A model generated the notes under the pieces. That model saw only the letters and a program-made list of their open reading frames with translations. It was not told the DNA's origin and did no database searches. From positions 1 to 36,534 of the forward strand of contig QFBS01000014.1 of assembly GCA_003265895.1 (NCBI GenBank): a stretch of DNA of 36,534 bases. The letters run 5' to 3'. A program made the translations under genes and the position numbers. Shown here piece after piece: positions 7,801 to 18,346 of the stretch (positions are counted from its first letter, which is position 1; every line of letters begins with the position of its first letter). The DNA is from Candidatus Marinamargulisbacteria bacterium SCGC AG-410-N11 (GTDB lineage: Bacteria > Margulisbacteria > Marinamargulisbacteria > GCA-2716485 > AG-410-N11).

Positions 7801-8943
7801 TTATGCAATAGTTATGCTGGAATCTAAATAAACATCTTGTATTGAATGTAATAAAGAAACGCCGTCATTAAAGGGCTTTTGAAACGCTTTACGACCTGAA
7901 ATAAGTCCCATACCACCAGCTCGTTTATTGATAACAGCAGTGGCAACAGCATCTTGTAAGTCATTCGAGCCTGACGCTCCTCCAGAGTTAATCAGACCCA
8001 TTCGTCCCATATAGCAATTGGCTAACTGATAACGAGTTAAGTCAATTGGATGATCTGAAGATAGTTCGGAATAAACTTTAGGGTGTGTTTTTCCAAAATT
8101 TACAGAATTAAACCCATTATTAGTAGTTGGTAATTTTTGTTTGATAATATCAGCCTCAATAGTTACTCCTAAATGATTAGCTTGTCCAGTTAAGTCAGCC
8201 GCTGTATGGTAATCATCTTCGCTTGTTTTAAAGTCATTATTACGTAAATAGCACCATAAAATAGTTACCATACCTAATTTGTGTGCATATTCAAAGGCTT
8301 CTCTAACTTCAACAATCTGTCGTTGACTTTCGGCAGAACCAAAATAAATTGTAGCTCCAACTGCAGCACAACCCATATCAAACGCTTGATCGATGGATGA
8401 AAACATTACTTGATTAAACTGGTTAGGGTAGGTTAGTAATTCATTGTGATTTAACTTTAAAATAAACGGGATTTTATGTGCATATTTTCGAGATACACTT
8501 CCTAATACACCTAATGTAGATGCCACAGCATTACAGCCACCTTCGATGGCTAGTTTAACGATATTTTCAGGATCAAAGTACATTGGGTTGGGCGCAAAAG
8601 ACGCTCCTGCAGAGTGTTCAATTCCTTGATCAACAGGTAAAATTGAAATGTAACCCGTTCCAGCTAATCGTCCTGTATTAAGAATAGATTGATAATTTCT
8701 TAAAACTTGATTACTACGATTAGTAGGTATAAAAATTCGATCAACACTGTCTGGCCCTGGTAAATGAAGCGACTCTTTTGATATTGTTTGGCAGGAATGA
8801 CCTAATAGGTAGTCAGCTTGATCTGCTAATATAGAGGTTATATTTGTATTGGTTGTAGCTGGATTACTCATTGGTTTTTCTCCTTCTGAATGAGGTTTAT
8901 TAACGGTTAATGTATCTTGATTAGGTGAGTCATTAAATAACAT
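7801..8943 (-). CDS. fbaB: Class I fructose-bisphosphate aldolase, FbaB/DhnA type
   Basis: A 380-aa aldolase that interconverts fructose 1,6-bisphosphate with dihydroxyacetone phosphate and glyceraldehyde 3-phosphate through a Schiff base. Family sequence is clear throughout: [61 protein letters not shown] (likely active-site lysine region), [20 protein letters not shown] and a C-terminal [19 protein letters not shown]. It is about 30 residues longer than E. coli FbaB (350 aa) at the N-terminus. The ATG at 8943 follows AAGGAG by 10 bases and a well-formed promoter. It is first in a minus-strand run with the Fe-S carrier, the fusion protein and the basic hypothetical protein. Confidence 0.96.
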   Translation of the reverse strand: MLFNDSPNQDTLTVNKPHSEGEKPMSNPATTNTNITSILADQADYLLGHSCQTISKESLHLPGPDSVDRIFIPTNRSNQVLRNYQSILNTGRLAGTGYISILPVDQGIEHSAGASFAPNPMYFDPENIVKLAIEGGCNAVASTLGVLGSVSRKYAHKIPFILKLNHNELLTYPNQFNQVMFSSIDQAFDMGCAAVGATIYFGSAESQRQIVEVREAFEYAHKLGMVTILWCYLRNNDFKTSEDDYHTAADLTGQANHLGVTIEADIIKQKLPTTNNGFNSVNFGKTHPKVYSELSSDHPIDLTRYQLANCYMGRMGLINSGGASGSNDLQDAVATAVINKRAGGMGLISGRKAFQKPFNDGVSLLHSIQDVYLDSSITIA

Positions 8944-8976
8944 ATGGTATTGATCTCCTTATAAAAAATAAGTTCA

Positions 8977-9005
8977 ATTATACCTTCTTTATGGCAATCA
9001 AGCAA
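8977..9005 (-). promoter_or_regulatory. Predicted fbaB promoter
   Basis: On the minus strand, TTGCTT (9005-9000), a 17-base spacer and TATAAT (8982-8977) form a good sigma-70-type promoter. The -10 lies 33 bases before the fbaB ATG, leaving a short leader that contains AAGGAG. Confidence 0.65.
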
Positions 9006-9050
9006 TTAAAAGTAGCTTAACTAGTCATCTTTGTACTACATATTATGTAG

Positions 9051-12000
9051 TTAGGATTTAGAGTGAATAATAAAGGTTCTCCATTGTTCAGGATACTTTT
9101 GTGAAAAAGCAGCTTCCGAAAATGTTAATTGTCGTAGCTTTGGTATCGTAACGTCTCCGGTTAGATTTTGAGTGGAAGGCTCCATAATAAATGACTTTAA
9201 ATTAGGGTGTTTTTTAGAAAGTTTTTCTTTTTCAGGAGCAGTCAATGACTGAAATAGTTGAACCGCTGCTAAATCGGCATTTAAATACGGAGATTGGTCG
9301 GGATCGGCAACAGATTTGAATTCTCGAAGACTATAAGCTTTTTGAATTTGAAATCGAGAAGAACTTTTAGTAAAATTCAACTGGTTAGATTTAATAAGTA
9401 ACGACGGAAACTGATCTACTTCTGATTTATTATTGTATTGATCATCGTTAATTAATTGATTCATTTTTTGAATCAATTTTTCAAGAACTTCATAGCTCTT
9501 ATTTTGATAAGTTGCCGTTAGTCTTCCCCATTCTAAATCATTAGTCGGATTCTCAATAAAACTTAATAATGAATCTGAGTTGGTAAATGTAGTGTTAATA
9601 TAAGATGTGATTTCTTGTTTAAGTTCAGGTGAAATAATAGCCGGTGAAATACGTCTGGCTGCTATATATAATTGTTTAATCGCTTTATGTTCTTGAGAAT
9701 TTGTATTATATCTATCCTTTAGTATGTTTAATTTATTCCAAGCTGTAAACAAGCGATGAGAATCGATTTTACTATTTGATTCAGCGATAGTTTGAATTTC
9801 ATTTAAAATAGCGTCTACCTCAGGGGGGAACTGTATTCTTAAATCTTGATAAAAGGATAGTGCATCAAGAAAGATGTTTTGGTCATTATCATGAAATAAT
9901 TCATTAAATGCGAAAGAAATATTTTCTTGAACATGATTAGGTTTCAATGGGTCCAGCGATTTTGGGATTTTAAATTCTAAAACGGTATCATCAACATCTT
10001 CTAGATCAGATTTAGTATCAACAGAGTTTAAAGATACTGTTGATTCGGAGTCCGAGGAATTGACACTTTCCAAACCCGAATCATCAGAACTACTATTAAG
10101 AAACGAGTCAAGTGTAAGCGTTTGAGCTGCTGTAGGAGGAAGTTGTTTAGATTCCGAATCAGGGTCCTGAACTCCTAGTTCCCTAGCTAAAGTATCAGGG
10201 TCTAATTCTTGAGTAGGATTACCGGCTATTTCTTGAATGTTTTCAAGTCTTGCTTGCGAAAATTGATTGAAGAATGTGCTGTATTCGCTGATCCATTTAA
10301 CAAATGTTTCAGTAGATTTATGACCTCTCATTTGTTTGGCAATAGATATAGTCGAACCTTCGGCACCTTTAATTGTTTGTAAATGATTGGTCGTTGCGAG
10401 ATGAGTTATTCTTTCTTTTAAAGAATGCTTTTCAGACTTTAACTGACGTTGTTGTTCTTTTATTTCTTGTTTTTCTTCTTTTGTTGTCGCTTTATTTTCT
10501 TTAGAAGAAGCTAAACTTAAAAGTTGATCGATTTCTTGTAATCGATCGATATCAAGTTTAAAATTAACAGGAGATTTAATAGTAGCTTCCCCTGTTCTAG
10601 TGGTTAGAATAATCGAATTATCAGTGGCTTTTTCTTTAATAGATACAGCATTAATTCCTGGGTATGACCGGTTTAGTATATCAGAGCCAGGTAACGATTT
10701 TTCCCAGAAAATATCCAATGAACTAAATATTGTTTTATAATTAGATTTTAATTTGCTAATAACTAATTTAGCATCTTGCGAGCCATCTAATATAGATTTC
10801 TCAAGTACTTGTTTAAGTTTATTAGCTAACTTTTTTTGACCGATATTAGAATCAATAGCAGCCGATAGGTCGTTTAGTTGTTGATGTCGTTGCTGTTCTA
10901 GAGCTGTATCATAATTGAATGACGAATCATTAAACAATAGAGTGCAAATGTCATCTACTTTTTGATGAGCAGTAGATAAATCAATAGTAAAAGAGCCAAA
11001 TAGAGATGCTTGTTCTTCTCGATGTAATCGTTCTTTAAGTTGAATAAGTAATCCTTTTCGAGTTTGATTATCTGGCGTATTATAAATATCAGCAATGATT
11101 GTTCGGATAACATCTTTACTATCTTCTGATAAAGAGGCTGATTTACTATACTGATCTATCAGTGAGTCCTTTAACGATTCAAATAGCTGAGTAACAATGG
11201 TCGAGGTATCATCCGTAGATTTACGGCTAGCGGAAGCGTTTGTCTGTTTTGTTTCGTTAACAGAAGCCTTAGATTTAGCTGCTGTTGCTTCAGGTGTAAT
11301 AGCCGATGATTCAGAAGTAAATGTGGCGCCAATAGGTGCCGGAGAATCATGACGAGTTCCCTTCAGTGATTTCAGGCTGGCCGTTGTTAACGTTTTTAAT
11401 TGTTCCAAAAGAAAGGTTCTAGTTGGCATAAATCCTTTTGGATCCCCGTGATCTTGTAAACCTTGAATAGTCGTTATTGTTGTTTGTAATTGGTCTTGAA
11501 AAGATTTATTTGAAATATCTGTATCAGGAGATATAAAGCCCTCAGGTATAACATCTTGCTCACTATTTTTAAATAAATCAATAAATAAAGTACGGCTAAA
11601 TTCATTCACGGGAACTGCTGTTTGCAGCTTAATAGAGGTTATTAAAGTCTTGAAGCCGTTAGTAACATTTCTAATTTTTTGTTGCATTTCTTTGAGATCT
11701 TTTTGATCTTTAGACAAAATACCTTTGGATGAATTTGATTGTCCAATGGTATCAATTGCTCCTCCAGATTCTATCCGACTTTGAATAAGGCCAATACTTT
11801 TGCCAAATGGCTCATTAAGCTCATCAAGAATCGTGCTTTCTAGCGTTGCCATATCTGTTGAAAATTGTACTAGTGCGTCTTTAATAGGTTTTAAATCACG
11901 TAGGTTACCCGATGTGTTGTAATTATCTAAAGCGTCTTGTATATTGTTTTTCATGTTTTCGGAATAGATTGCCATTCTACTTTCTAAGTCAACATCTTTA

Positions 12001-12998
12001 AACGTACTTAAGGTATCATTCATATCTCTACTAAGATCATGAAAAGTAGCCATTTTCTGTTCTATAGACTGAGCGAGAGATGTAGTGGCTCGTAAAATAT
12101 ATTGTTTTACTTGTGCCGCAAAGTGCTTAGCATGATCAACTGCCGAGGGCTTAGATCTAACAGCGAGTTGGGTTTTAACATCGTTAATAAAATTATTATA
12201 TTTCGCTTGATTGCGTTTAATACTATTAATAGCAGATCGACGATAGATATTTTGGATAAATTTAAAGCCTCGATGTTCTTTAAGTACCCAATGACGAACT
12301 TTTTTATGCAAAATTTTAAAAGGGTTTTTAGTTCTTGGTGCCTTAACTAGGGTTTTAATGGAATCAATATTATCAAGTTGAGCAGTTAGCTGCTGGTTAG
12401 TTGGATGATTATCAGAAATAATAATGGGCTGAATAGATGTAAAGTCTTTTTTTGAAATCGAAAAAGAGTTGCCTTGATAGTCAAAAGTAATATCCTTATT
12501 ATCTAACCTAACATTAAAGGTCGAATTTGGAAGAGACGAACGATCTTCTTTTGATTGAATATGTAAAATATCATCAACTTTAGATTCAACACGCTTTGAG
12601 AATTGTTTTTTATCTTGAGTAATAACTTTAAAAAATTCTTTAAGTTGCTGTGCCGAAAACGTAGTCCCTGTTGTATTAGTAGTTTCAACATATGAGGTGC
12701 CTGAAGTTTTTGGGGATCGTGTAATAGACAATTCAGAACCATCCGAAAAATTAATTTTAACGGTTCCCAATGGAACCGTAGTGGCCTTAACATCAGAGAC
12801 TTGTTTTGTAATTCCCGCATCTTGTAAATGTTGACGTAATCCAGCCCATTTAATATTGGGTCTAGATTTAAGAAGCTTATTTCCAATAGCATCTGATTCC
12901 GATTTCGACGCTAATTCCCGGTTAGCGTCCCGTTGTTCTGATTTAGAGATTTTAGATGAGCTAACTTTTCTGTTATTAATATTAAGATTTCCAGACAT
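9051..12998 (-). CDS. Giant helical/coiled-coil protein, effector candidate (paralog of the upstream 1733-aa gene)
   Basis: A 1315-aa protein of no family I recognise. It lacks a signal peptide and is dominated by predicted helical, Ser/Thr/Gln/Lys-rich sequence; residues around 835-870 (Glu/Lys/Gln-rich with regular Leu) are likely coiled coil, and an acidic Ser/Asp stretch lies near 970-1005. Residues ~50-135 match residues ~35-115 of the 1733-aa neighbour: both have W-x2-LR, a GI motif, a strand ending in F-x-(D/S)G, and F-(S/T)-x-QQL at nearly the same spacing. A DILNR-x-(F/Y)P-x-I segment and a C-terminal DPD...LN...LT..E...L...NL segment are also shared. The ATG follows AGGTAGG. Size, composition and neighbours suggest a secreted host-acting protein; activity is unknown. 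Confidence 0.75.
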   Translation of the reverse strand: MSGNLNINNRKVSSSKISKSEQRDANRELASKSESDAIGNKLLKSRPNIKWAGLRQHLQDAGITKQVSDVKATTVPLGTVKINFSDGSELSITRSPKTSGTSYVETTNTTGTTFSAQQLKEFFKVITQDKKQFSKRVESKVDDILHIQSKEDRSSLPNSTFNVRLDNKDITFDYQGNSFSISKKDFTSIQPIIISDNHPTNQQLTAQLDNIDSIKTLVKAPRTKNPFKILHKKVRHWVLKEHRGFKFIQNIYRRSAINSIKRNQAKYNNFINDVKTQLAVRSKPSAVDHAKHFAAQVKQYILRATTSLAQSIEQKMATFHDLSRDMNDTLSTFKDVDLESRMAIYSENMKNNIQDALDNYNTSGNLRDLKPIKDALVQFSTDMATLESTILDELNEPFGKSIGLIQSRIESGGAIDTIGQSNSSKGILSKDQKDLKEMQQKIRNVTNGFKTLITSIKLQTAVPVNEFSRTLFIDLFKNSEQDVIPEGFISPDTDISNKSFQDQLQTTITTIQGLQDHGDPKGFMPTRTFLLEQLKTLTTASLKSLKGTRHDSPAPIGATFTSESSAITPEATAAKSKASVNETKQTNASASRKSTDDTSTIVTQLFESLKDSLIDQYSKSASLSEDSKDVIRTIIADIYNTPDNQTRKGLLIQLKERLHREEQASLFGSFTIDLSTAHQKVDDICTLLFNDSSFNYDTALEQQRHQQLNDLSAAIDSNIGQKKLANKLKQVLEKSILDGSQDAKLVISKLKSNYKTIFSSLDIFWEKSLPGSDILNRSYPGINAVSIKEKATDNSIILTTRTGEATIKSPVNFKLDIDRLQEIDQLLSLASSKENKATTKEEKQEIKEQQRQLKSEKHSLKERITHLATTNHLQTIKGAEGSTISIAKQMRGHKSTETFVKWISEYSTFFNQFSQARLENIQEIAGNPTQELDPDTLARELGVQDPDSESKQLPPTAAQTLTLDSFLNSSSDDSGLESVNSSDSESTVSLNSVDTKSDLEDVDDTVLEFKIPKSLDPLKPNHVQENISFAFNELFHDNDQNIFLDALSFYQDLRIQFPPEVDAILNEIQTIAESNSKIDSHRLFTAWNKLNILKDRYNTNSQEHKAIKQLYIAARRISPAIISPELKQEITSYINTTFTNSDSLLSFIENPTNDLEWGRLTATYQNKSYEVLEKLIQKMNQLINDDQYNNKSEVDQFPSLLIKSNQLNFTKSSSRFQIQKAYSLREFKSVADPDQSPYLNADLAAVQLFQSLTAPEKEKLSKKHPNLKSFIMEPSTQNLTGDVTIPKLRQLTFSEAAFSQKYPEQWRTFIIHSKS

Positions 12999-13063
12999 TA
13001 GTTTACCTACCTTTCAAAAATAAAACTTCCCTAAATTAATAATAAATTAAACATATTATTTTA

Positions 13064-13079
13064 ACTATTTTATTATCGA
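13064..13079 (-). promoter_or_regulatory. CGATAAT motif upstream of the 1315-aa gene
   Basis: The minus strand reads TCGATAATAAAATAGT, 66-81 bases before the ATG of the 1315-aa gene, in the 146-base gap between the two giant genes. It shares the TCGATAATA...TAGT pattern with the sites at 187, 29057 and 33592. The rest of this gap is AT-rich with nothing else recognised. Confidence 0.35.
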
Positions 13080-13144
13080 CTATTTTGAAAATATATTTTA
13101 TAGAAAATTAATGCTATTAAAATATAATTATTATGTTGCAATAA

Positions 13145-16100
13145 TTAACAAGAGAGCAAACTAGTAATAGAAACATAAGGGGATTGCCCAGTCTTATTTT
13201 GTTTTTGGTTTGTTAAAAGATCGCTAATAGATCTCTTTACCCGAGGATCAATACTAGAGTCTTGGCTAAATAGTATCGTTTCTGCATGGAAGTGAGTTGG
13301 ATGAACTAGTTTCATTACATTAAGAAAGTGAATAGTCTCTAAAAATATTTGTTGATACTCTAATTTTGGTAAGCATTTTATAGTATTAACAATCGATTGA
13401 ACGGAAACGTCATCATCTGATTTTATATCACTAAAGCAAACGTCGGTAATTTTATTTAAATGAGTCTTTAAAGTAAAGAGGGCATCACTTTCTGATTCTT
13501 TCGATATATTTTCAATGCGTAATTGTCTTAAATAGTCATGGTTAATTAGTGTTTTAGAAAAAAAGTGAGTTAACTCAATAAAAGAGTCTGTAAGTTGAAC
13601 CTGTTTTAAAATAGATTGAATAAGAATTAAAAAGTCTTGGTTAGCATTGTTTGTTTGTTGAATTAAATCCTTAATGTTTTGTTTTTCAGCGGTTGAGAAT
13701 CGTGGTTGTTGGTTAAACGACGTATATTGTTTAGTATGGTTACATTTTATCATTATATCTGATATTACAGCCGATTGATTGTCTTGTTTATGATAAATAA
13801 ATTTTAATCGGTAATGACTGTTTTCTCCGAAAATTATATTAATTTGATTCCAATTTAGAACAGCATTTGGAACTGGTTTTAAATTTAAATAAGTTAAATT
13901 GGAGTGTAGTTTAATAAGCTCAGCTGTTGTAAGTTGGTTATATAATGATTTTGATATTAATGGTAAATTTAAATAATTAAGACGGTTATTAAGATCCGGA
14001 TCTTGAAGTGAAATTTGATTAGATTTTAAAAATTTAATATTACTTCCCACAAGAGTGATTACCTTTTCTTTAGCAACTTGATAAGTGAGTATTTTATAAA
14101 AAAAAGCTTCAATACGTTGAGTTAATGTCTGATTATAAAAGTCTGTTAAGCCGCTAAGCGGTACAGATCTGATAAACAACGGAAGTTTAGCCGCTTGATA
14201 ATCTTTTAAATAGGAAATCGGGTTATCTTTAATTTTGCATTGGAAATCAATAGTAGCCGTTAATATAGTTGAATCTGAAATAAAGGGTATTTTATGTTTA
14301 TCTATTAATAAATTAGAAAGAGCCCTGTGGCTATTTTGATTAATTAAAGCTGCCATGGAATTAATAATCGAAAGACAATAATCAAACGTTTGGTCTTTCA
14401 TCATTGATTGGCAATTAGGCTCTTTTAGGCCAATAAATGATAAAAATAAAGTTGCTATATCATACGTTAAGGCATCAATTAAGAGTGTATAACTAGCCAT
14501 AATAGACGACCAAAAGTTATCATTAGTTTTATTTAATTTGAAAAGCTGGGAAGACCCATCTTTAAATTTAACAAAAATTGAATCTATAGTATGTTGAGAG
14601 TTAAAGATTAGAAACGTTTTGGTTGTTTTTTGATTGATCTTTTTTTGTGTAGCGGCCCAGTTAGAAAACTCCTGCTTAGTATATCCATCAAATTCACGAT
14701 ATTCAGCCATTAAATGATCCGAATTTTCAAGGTTTTCTATTTCAGTTATACTTGAATATTTAGGAATCGGAGAATAAGAGTAAACTAAAAAATCTTTTAG
14801 TCGCTTTGAGATCGAGTCTTTATATTTTGTTTTTTCATAAAGACTAAATAATGTATCTTGAAAATCATAGCTGTTAACTTGTGTTGATGGATCTAAATTT
14901 AATTGTTTAAAACAAAGAGATGAAATAATAGATCTGCTGCTACATTGAGTGACTTTAGTTTTGAGAATCGAATGTGTCGTTGAATAAGTCGTGAATAAAT
15001 TCGATAATATTTGACTAAGTGTATCCTTAAGACGTTGTTGATTATTAAGAATAGTTTGTTCTGTTAAATTACGAAACTCTTGAATAAGGTAAGATCTATT
15101 ATCTTGATTATGAAAAAAAAGATCCGCATCTAAAATAGACATAAAATGATCAGAAAGTAAAAGTTGATAGGCTTTGGATATAGTTACAAGAGTATTTATG
15201 AGAGGTTTTTTAAACAACCGAGTGTCTGGCAGTTGAGACAGCATATTTAAAAGATGTTGAGATAATTGATTATGGTAGCTAATAACAAAACTTGCGACAA
15301 CGTCCTTTTTTTGATCAGAAATAATAGGTGCGGAGTACGGGCTAGGTTCAATATCCAATAACTGCTTAAAAATTAAATTAATTTGAGAAAAGTAGGATTT
15401 AAAATTAGATTGAGGATCTTTTAAACACAATGATAAATCTGCCGAAATCCAATGAGTTTTAATAGCTAAATAGCGGATAATTTGCGGTTTTTTTATAATA
15501 ATTGACAACGCGTTATCTTGTACTAATTGCATGGAGTCTAAAAACGACTTGTTATTTTGTATGGTTGAAAGAACCTCTTCAGGAAGTGAATTAAGTTGAG
15601 ATTGAAAGTTTGTTATAAATTGATCTTTATCTTTTTCAGCAAATAATGCAGAGATATCATATTTGTCAAAGGTTGTTAATGGTGTTTTATCAGAGTCAAA
15701 CTGGATAAAAGAGATGAAAAGATCTGACATTAGTAGTAAAAATACTTCCTTTTTAACATTATTAAAGTTTTCAATTACAATGGATTCAATCTTATCTAAG
15801 AACTCGTCATTGGAGAAAAATTGTCTTAATTCTTTTAATTTGTATTCGATACCTGTTAGTTCTGTATTAGATATAATTTTTGATTCAAGTGTTTGATAGT
15901 TTTGCTTAATATCTTCGAGTTGATTTGTGATTTTTTCAAACCTGTAATCAAATTTTTGAATCAAATCATTAAAACAGTATATTAAAAAGTCGTGAACAGA
16001 AAAAGAATCGTTAGTATCCTTTTTTTTCATGTGTTGATAACGTTCTATAGAAAATTTCTTGTAAATATATTTAGTTGCTTCTTGATAAAATGGACTGTCT

Positions 16101-18346
16101 TGAGGCTGTTTTAAACAAAAGTAATCTGGAAATAAATGTAGCGTTGCTTCGTTGAGAATATCATTTTTAAATGATTCATTATTGTGAGTATCAAGATTTT
16201 TATTGCTAACTTCGGATAGTGGGCTAGGGGGTGTTTGTAATGATAAGTCAGTGACTGGTTCGATAGTTGAATCTGGAGTTAATGGTAGTTTCTGTTTATT
16301 TTCAATAATGATAGTATCGTCATCAGAAAAAGTAGAACCGTTACCTAGTTCCGTTATCAAACGACTATCATCCTTAATTGGCGAGTTTATTAAAGGTAGT
16401 TCTATTTCTGTTTCGGTAGATAACGTTGATTGGCTTCCTAATGAATGTATATTAGACCGATAAATATCTTGAATATGTTTATAAAATAATTGATAAACAT
16501 CAAGCCATTCAATAAAGACATGAATTGGTTTTTGGATAAACAGAACAGGTTGAATCGAAACCTTTTTATGATTCATTATGATTAGACGTAATGGGTATGG
16601 AACATTTTGAATAACTTTAGATTTTAAGTTTCGATGATTTGTATTCTTTACTTTTAAAAGATCAAAAAAAGGAGTTAACTGGTCAGGAGACGGTAATTTG
16701 TATAGGTGATTATGAATTGTAAAAGAAACATCATTCGAAACACTAAATTTGATATTAGAGAAAGGTATAGAAGGAAAAAATCGATTTAAAATATCAATGG
16801 GTTTTTTGTTTGTTATAGCAGAAGAATACTCCAATTGTTTGGAGAGTTTCTGTTTGGATTTTGATGAAGTAACTAATTTATTTAAGATCTGAATATTAAA
16901 TGTAATAAGTTCAACAATAAGTTCAGAGCGAATAGTTTTATTAATGGAAGACTGATTTAGCCAAATAAGATCTTGATCTAAAGGTGTCGACAGTAATTGG
17001 TGATACATAGTAAGCGTAGACTTAAGTGTTCGTTGAAACGTAGATTGGTTAACTAAATTTAAATCAACAATTTGTATAGCTGAAATAGGGTGCTTTTTAG
17101 AGTCAAGAAAAGAATTTAAAAAACAAAAGCAATAATGATTAAGCACTCGTATATAGCTAAGTTCCAGAGTCAATAAGCTAGTTTTAAACGATTGAATTAT
17201 TTGTATTTGAGACTTCGTTAAAGAAGATTTAGTATCTAATTGAATAGAATTTTGTCGAGTATCTTTAAGTAACGTATTAAATTGAGAATAAAACGTAATT
17301 AAATGCTGAGTTAATGTTCGAATAACCGTATCGTTTTGAGATTTTTCATACTGTTTTGCAGAAAGCGAAACCATTTGTAGAGTATCATCAAAAAATAAGG
17401 AGATAGAATTGGAAAAAGTTTTAGGACTTAGAGTAGAAGGGACTAACTTATCTGAGCTAATACCATTTAGTTCATTTGCAAATTGATGAGAGATACTACT
17501 TAACGAGCTATGAAGGTCTGATAGAATTTTGGAAATATTAGAAAATAATAAGGGTTGTTTAGTTTTGTTTTGAGTAATGATTATTTTTGATTTTTCAGAT
17601 AAAAAATGATTTACTATGGGGTTTAGCATGATTTGGTATTTAGAGACATAAGAATAAGCAGAAGGAATGATCACAAATTGAGTCATTAATTTTGAAATAT
17701 AAGCATGGGGCAATAAAGCTCTATTAATAAAAAATAAGACAAAACGATGATAAGCTTGATTTAAGATAGAATAAGATGTTGAAATATTTAATTTTGATTT
17801 AAGTTCTAAAACATCATTAAATGCAGAAATAAGATTTTTTGATTTGTCTGCTAGAGATGCAGAAAGCGGGCTAAGTTGACCAATTGTAGCTAGGTCTAAA
17901 TATGGACTAACTGTTAATTTGCAGCCAGATTGAGTAGTAAGTGTTATGGATGAATATATACATTTTTTCTCAAAAGTGGATGACAAGAAGTCTAGTTTTT
18001 CTGAAATTAATGTTTGGTCGTTAAGAATAGCTTTTCGAATATGAGTAAGTTGTTGCTGTGTAAATAAAATCGAAGAAACAGAGTCCATAGTAACCTTGTA
18101 TTGATTGTTTTCATGATCAATAACTATAATTCCTGATTTAAAGTAAAGTGTTGCTTTGTTAAGTAAACCAAAGGGAGACTCTACATTGACAAGATCTTCT
18201 AATATTCCTAGTTTAATTAATAATAGGCGAAGTTCTGGCCAGTGATTGGAATGTGCGGACTCCTTTTTAGTATCAACAAATGTCGTCACTGATTGTTTAT
18301 CCGTGTTGGTTGTTGAATCATTTAGGGACTCATTATTTAAAGTCAT
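13145..18346 (-). CDS. Giant protein (1733 aa), effector candidate, paralog of the 1315-aa gene
   Basis: A 1733-aa protein, the largest in the window, with no family I recognise. It is Ser/Leu/Ile/Asn-rich and mostly helical, with no signal peptide or convincing membrane segment. It shares at least three regions with the 1315-aa protein: the N-terminal ~80 residues after the first 35, a DILNR-FFPSI segment near residue 515, and the DPDLNNRLNYLNL...LTTAELIKLHSNL segment near 1445-1480. It then continues ~250 residues beyond the shared region. A beta-like unit IFVKFKDGSSQLFKL near 1252 resembles VKINFSDGSELSI at the N-terminus of the paralog, suggesting the same small domain is reused. An acidic Ser/Thr/Pro-rich linker lies near 640-730. 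ATGGAGGAAATTTT precedes the ATG, giving a strong ribosome site. Tandem orientation suggests gene duplication followed by divergence. Confidence 0.75.
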   Translation of the reverse strand: MTLNNESLNDSTTNTDKQSVTTFVDTKKESAHSNHWPELRLLLIKLGILEDLVNVESPFGLLNKATLYFKSGIIVIDHENNQYKVTMDSVSSILFTQQQLTHIRKAILNDQTLISEKLDFLSSTFEKKCIYSSITLTTQSGCKLTVSPYLDLATIGQLSPLSASLADKSKNLISAFNDVLELKSKLNISTSYSILNQAYHRFVLFFINRALLPHAYISKLMTQFVIIPSAYSYVSKYQIMLNPIVNHFLSEKSKIIITQNKTKQPLLFSNISKILSDLHSSLSSISHQFANELNGISSDKLVPSTLSPKTFSNSISLFFDDTLQMVSLSAKQYEKSQNDTVIRTLTQHLITFYSQFNTLLKDTRQNSIQLDTKSSLTKSQIQIIQSFKTSLLTLELSYIRVLNHYCFCFLNSFLDSKKHPISAIQIVDLNLVNQSTFQRTLKSTLTMYHQLLSTPLDQDLIWLNQSSINKTIRSELIVELITFNIQILNKLVTSSKSKQKLSKQLEYSSAITNKKPIDILNRFFPSIPFSNIKFSVSNDVSFTIHNHLYKLPSPDQLTPFFDLLKVKNTNHRNLKSKVIQNVPYPLRLIIMNHKKVSIQPVLFIQKPIHVFIEWLDVYQLFYKHIQDIYRSNIHSLGSQSTLSTETEIELPLINSPIKDDSRLITELGNGSTFSDDDTIIIENKQKLPLTPDSTIEPVTDLSLQTPPSPLSEVSNKNLDTHNNESFKNDILNEATLHLFPDYFCLKQPQDSPFYQEATKYIYKKFSIERYQHMKKKDTNDSFSVHDFLIYCFNDLIQKFDYRFEKITNQLEDIKQNYQTLESKIISNTELTGIEYKLKELRQFFSNDEFLDKIESIVIENFNNVKKEVFLLLMSDLFISFIQFDSDKTPLTTFDKYDISALFAEKDKDQFITNFQSQLNSLPEEVLSTIQNNKSFLDSMQLVQDNALSIIIKKPQIIRYLAIKTHWISADLSLCLKDPQSNFKSYFSQINLIFKQLLDIEPSPYSAPIISDQKKDVVASFVISYHNQLSQHLLNMLSQLPDTRLFKKPLINTLVTISKAYQLLLSDHFMSILDADLFFHNQDNRSYLIQEFRNLTEQTILNNQQRLKDTLSQILSNLFTTYSTTHSILKTKVTQCSSRSIISSLCFKQLNLDPSTQVNSYDFQDTLFSLYEKTKYKDSISKRLKDFLVYSYSPIPKYSSITEIENLENSDHLMAEYREFDGYTKQEFSNWAATQKKINQKTTKTFLIFNSQHTIDSIFVKFKDGSSQLFKLNKTNDNFWSSIMASYTLLIDALTYDIATLFLSFIGLKEPNCQSMMKDQTFDYCLSIINSMAALINQNSHRALSNLLIDKHKIPFISDSTILTATIDFQCKIKDNPISYLKDYQAAKLPLFIRSVPLSGLTDFYNQTLTQRIEAFFYKILTYQVAKEKVITLVGSNIKFLKSNQISLQDPDLNNRLNYLNLPLISKSLYNQLTTAELIKLHSNLTYLNLKPVPNAVLNWNQINIIFGENSHYRLKFIYHKQDNQSAVISDIMIKCNHTKQYTSFNQQPRFSTAEKQNIKDLIQQTNNANQDFLILIQSILKQVQLTDSFIELTHFFSKTLINHDYLRQLRIENISKESESDALFTLKTHLNKITDVCFSDIKSDDDVSVQSIVNTIKCLPKLEYQQIFLETIHFLNVMKLVHPTHFHAETILFSQDSSIDPRVKRSISDLLTNQKQNKTGQSPYVSITSLLSC

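Noticed and set aside
12102..12350. Plus-strand and alternate-frame ORFs inside the giant genes (also 12503-12892, 15663-15896, 16203-16463)
   Set aside because: They are shadows of the long minus-strand ORFs, lacking ribosome sites and recognisable protein features.
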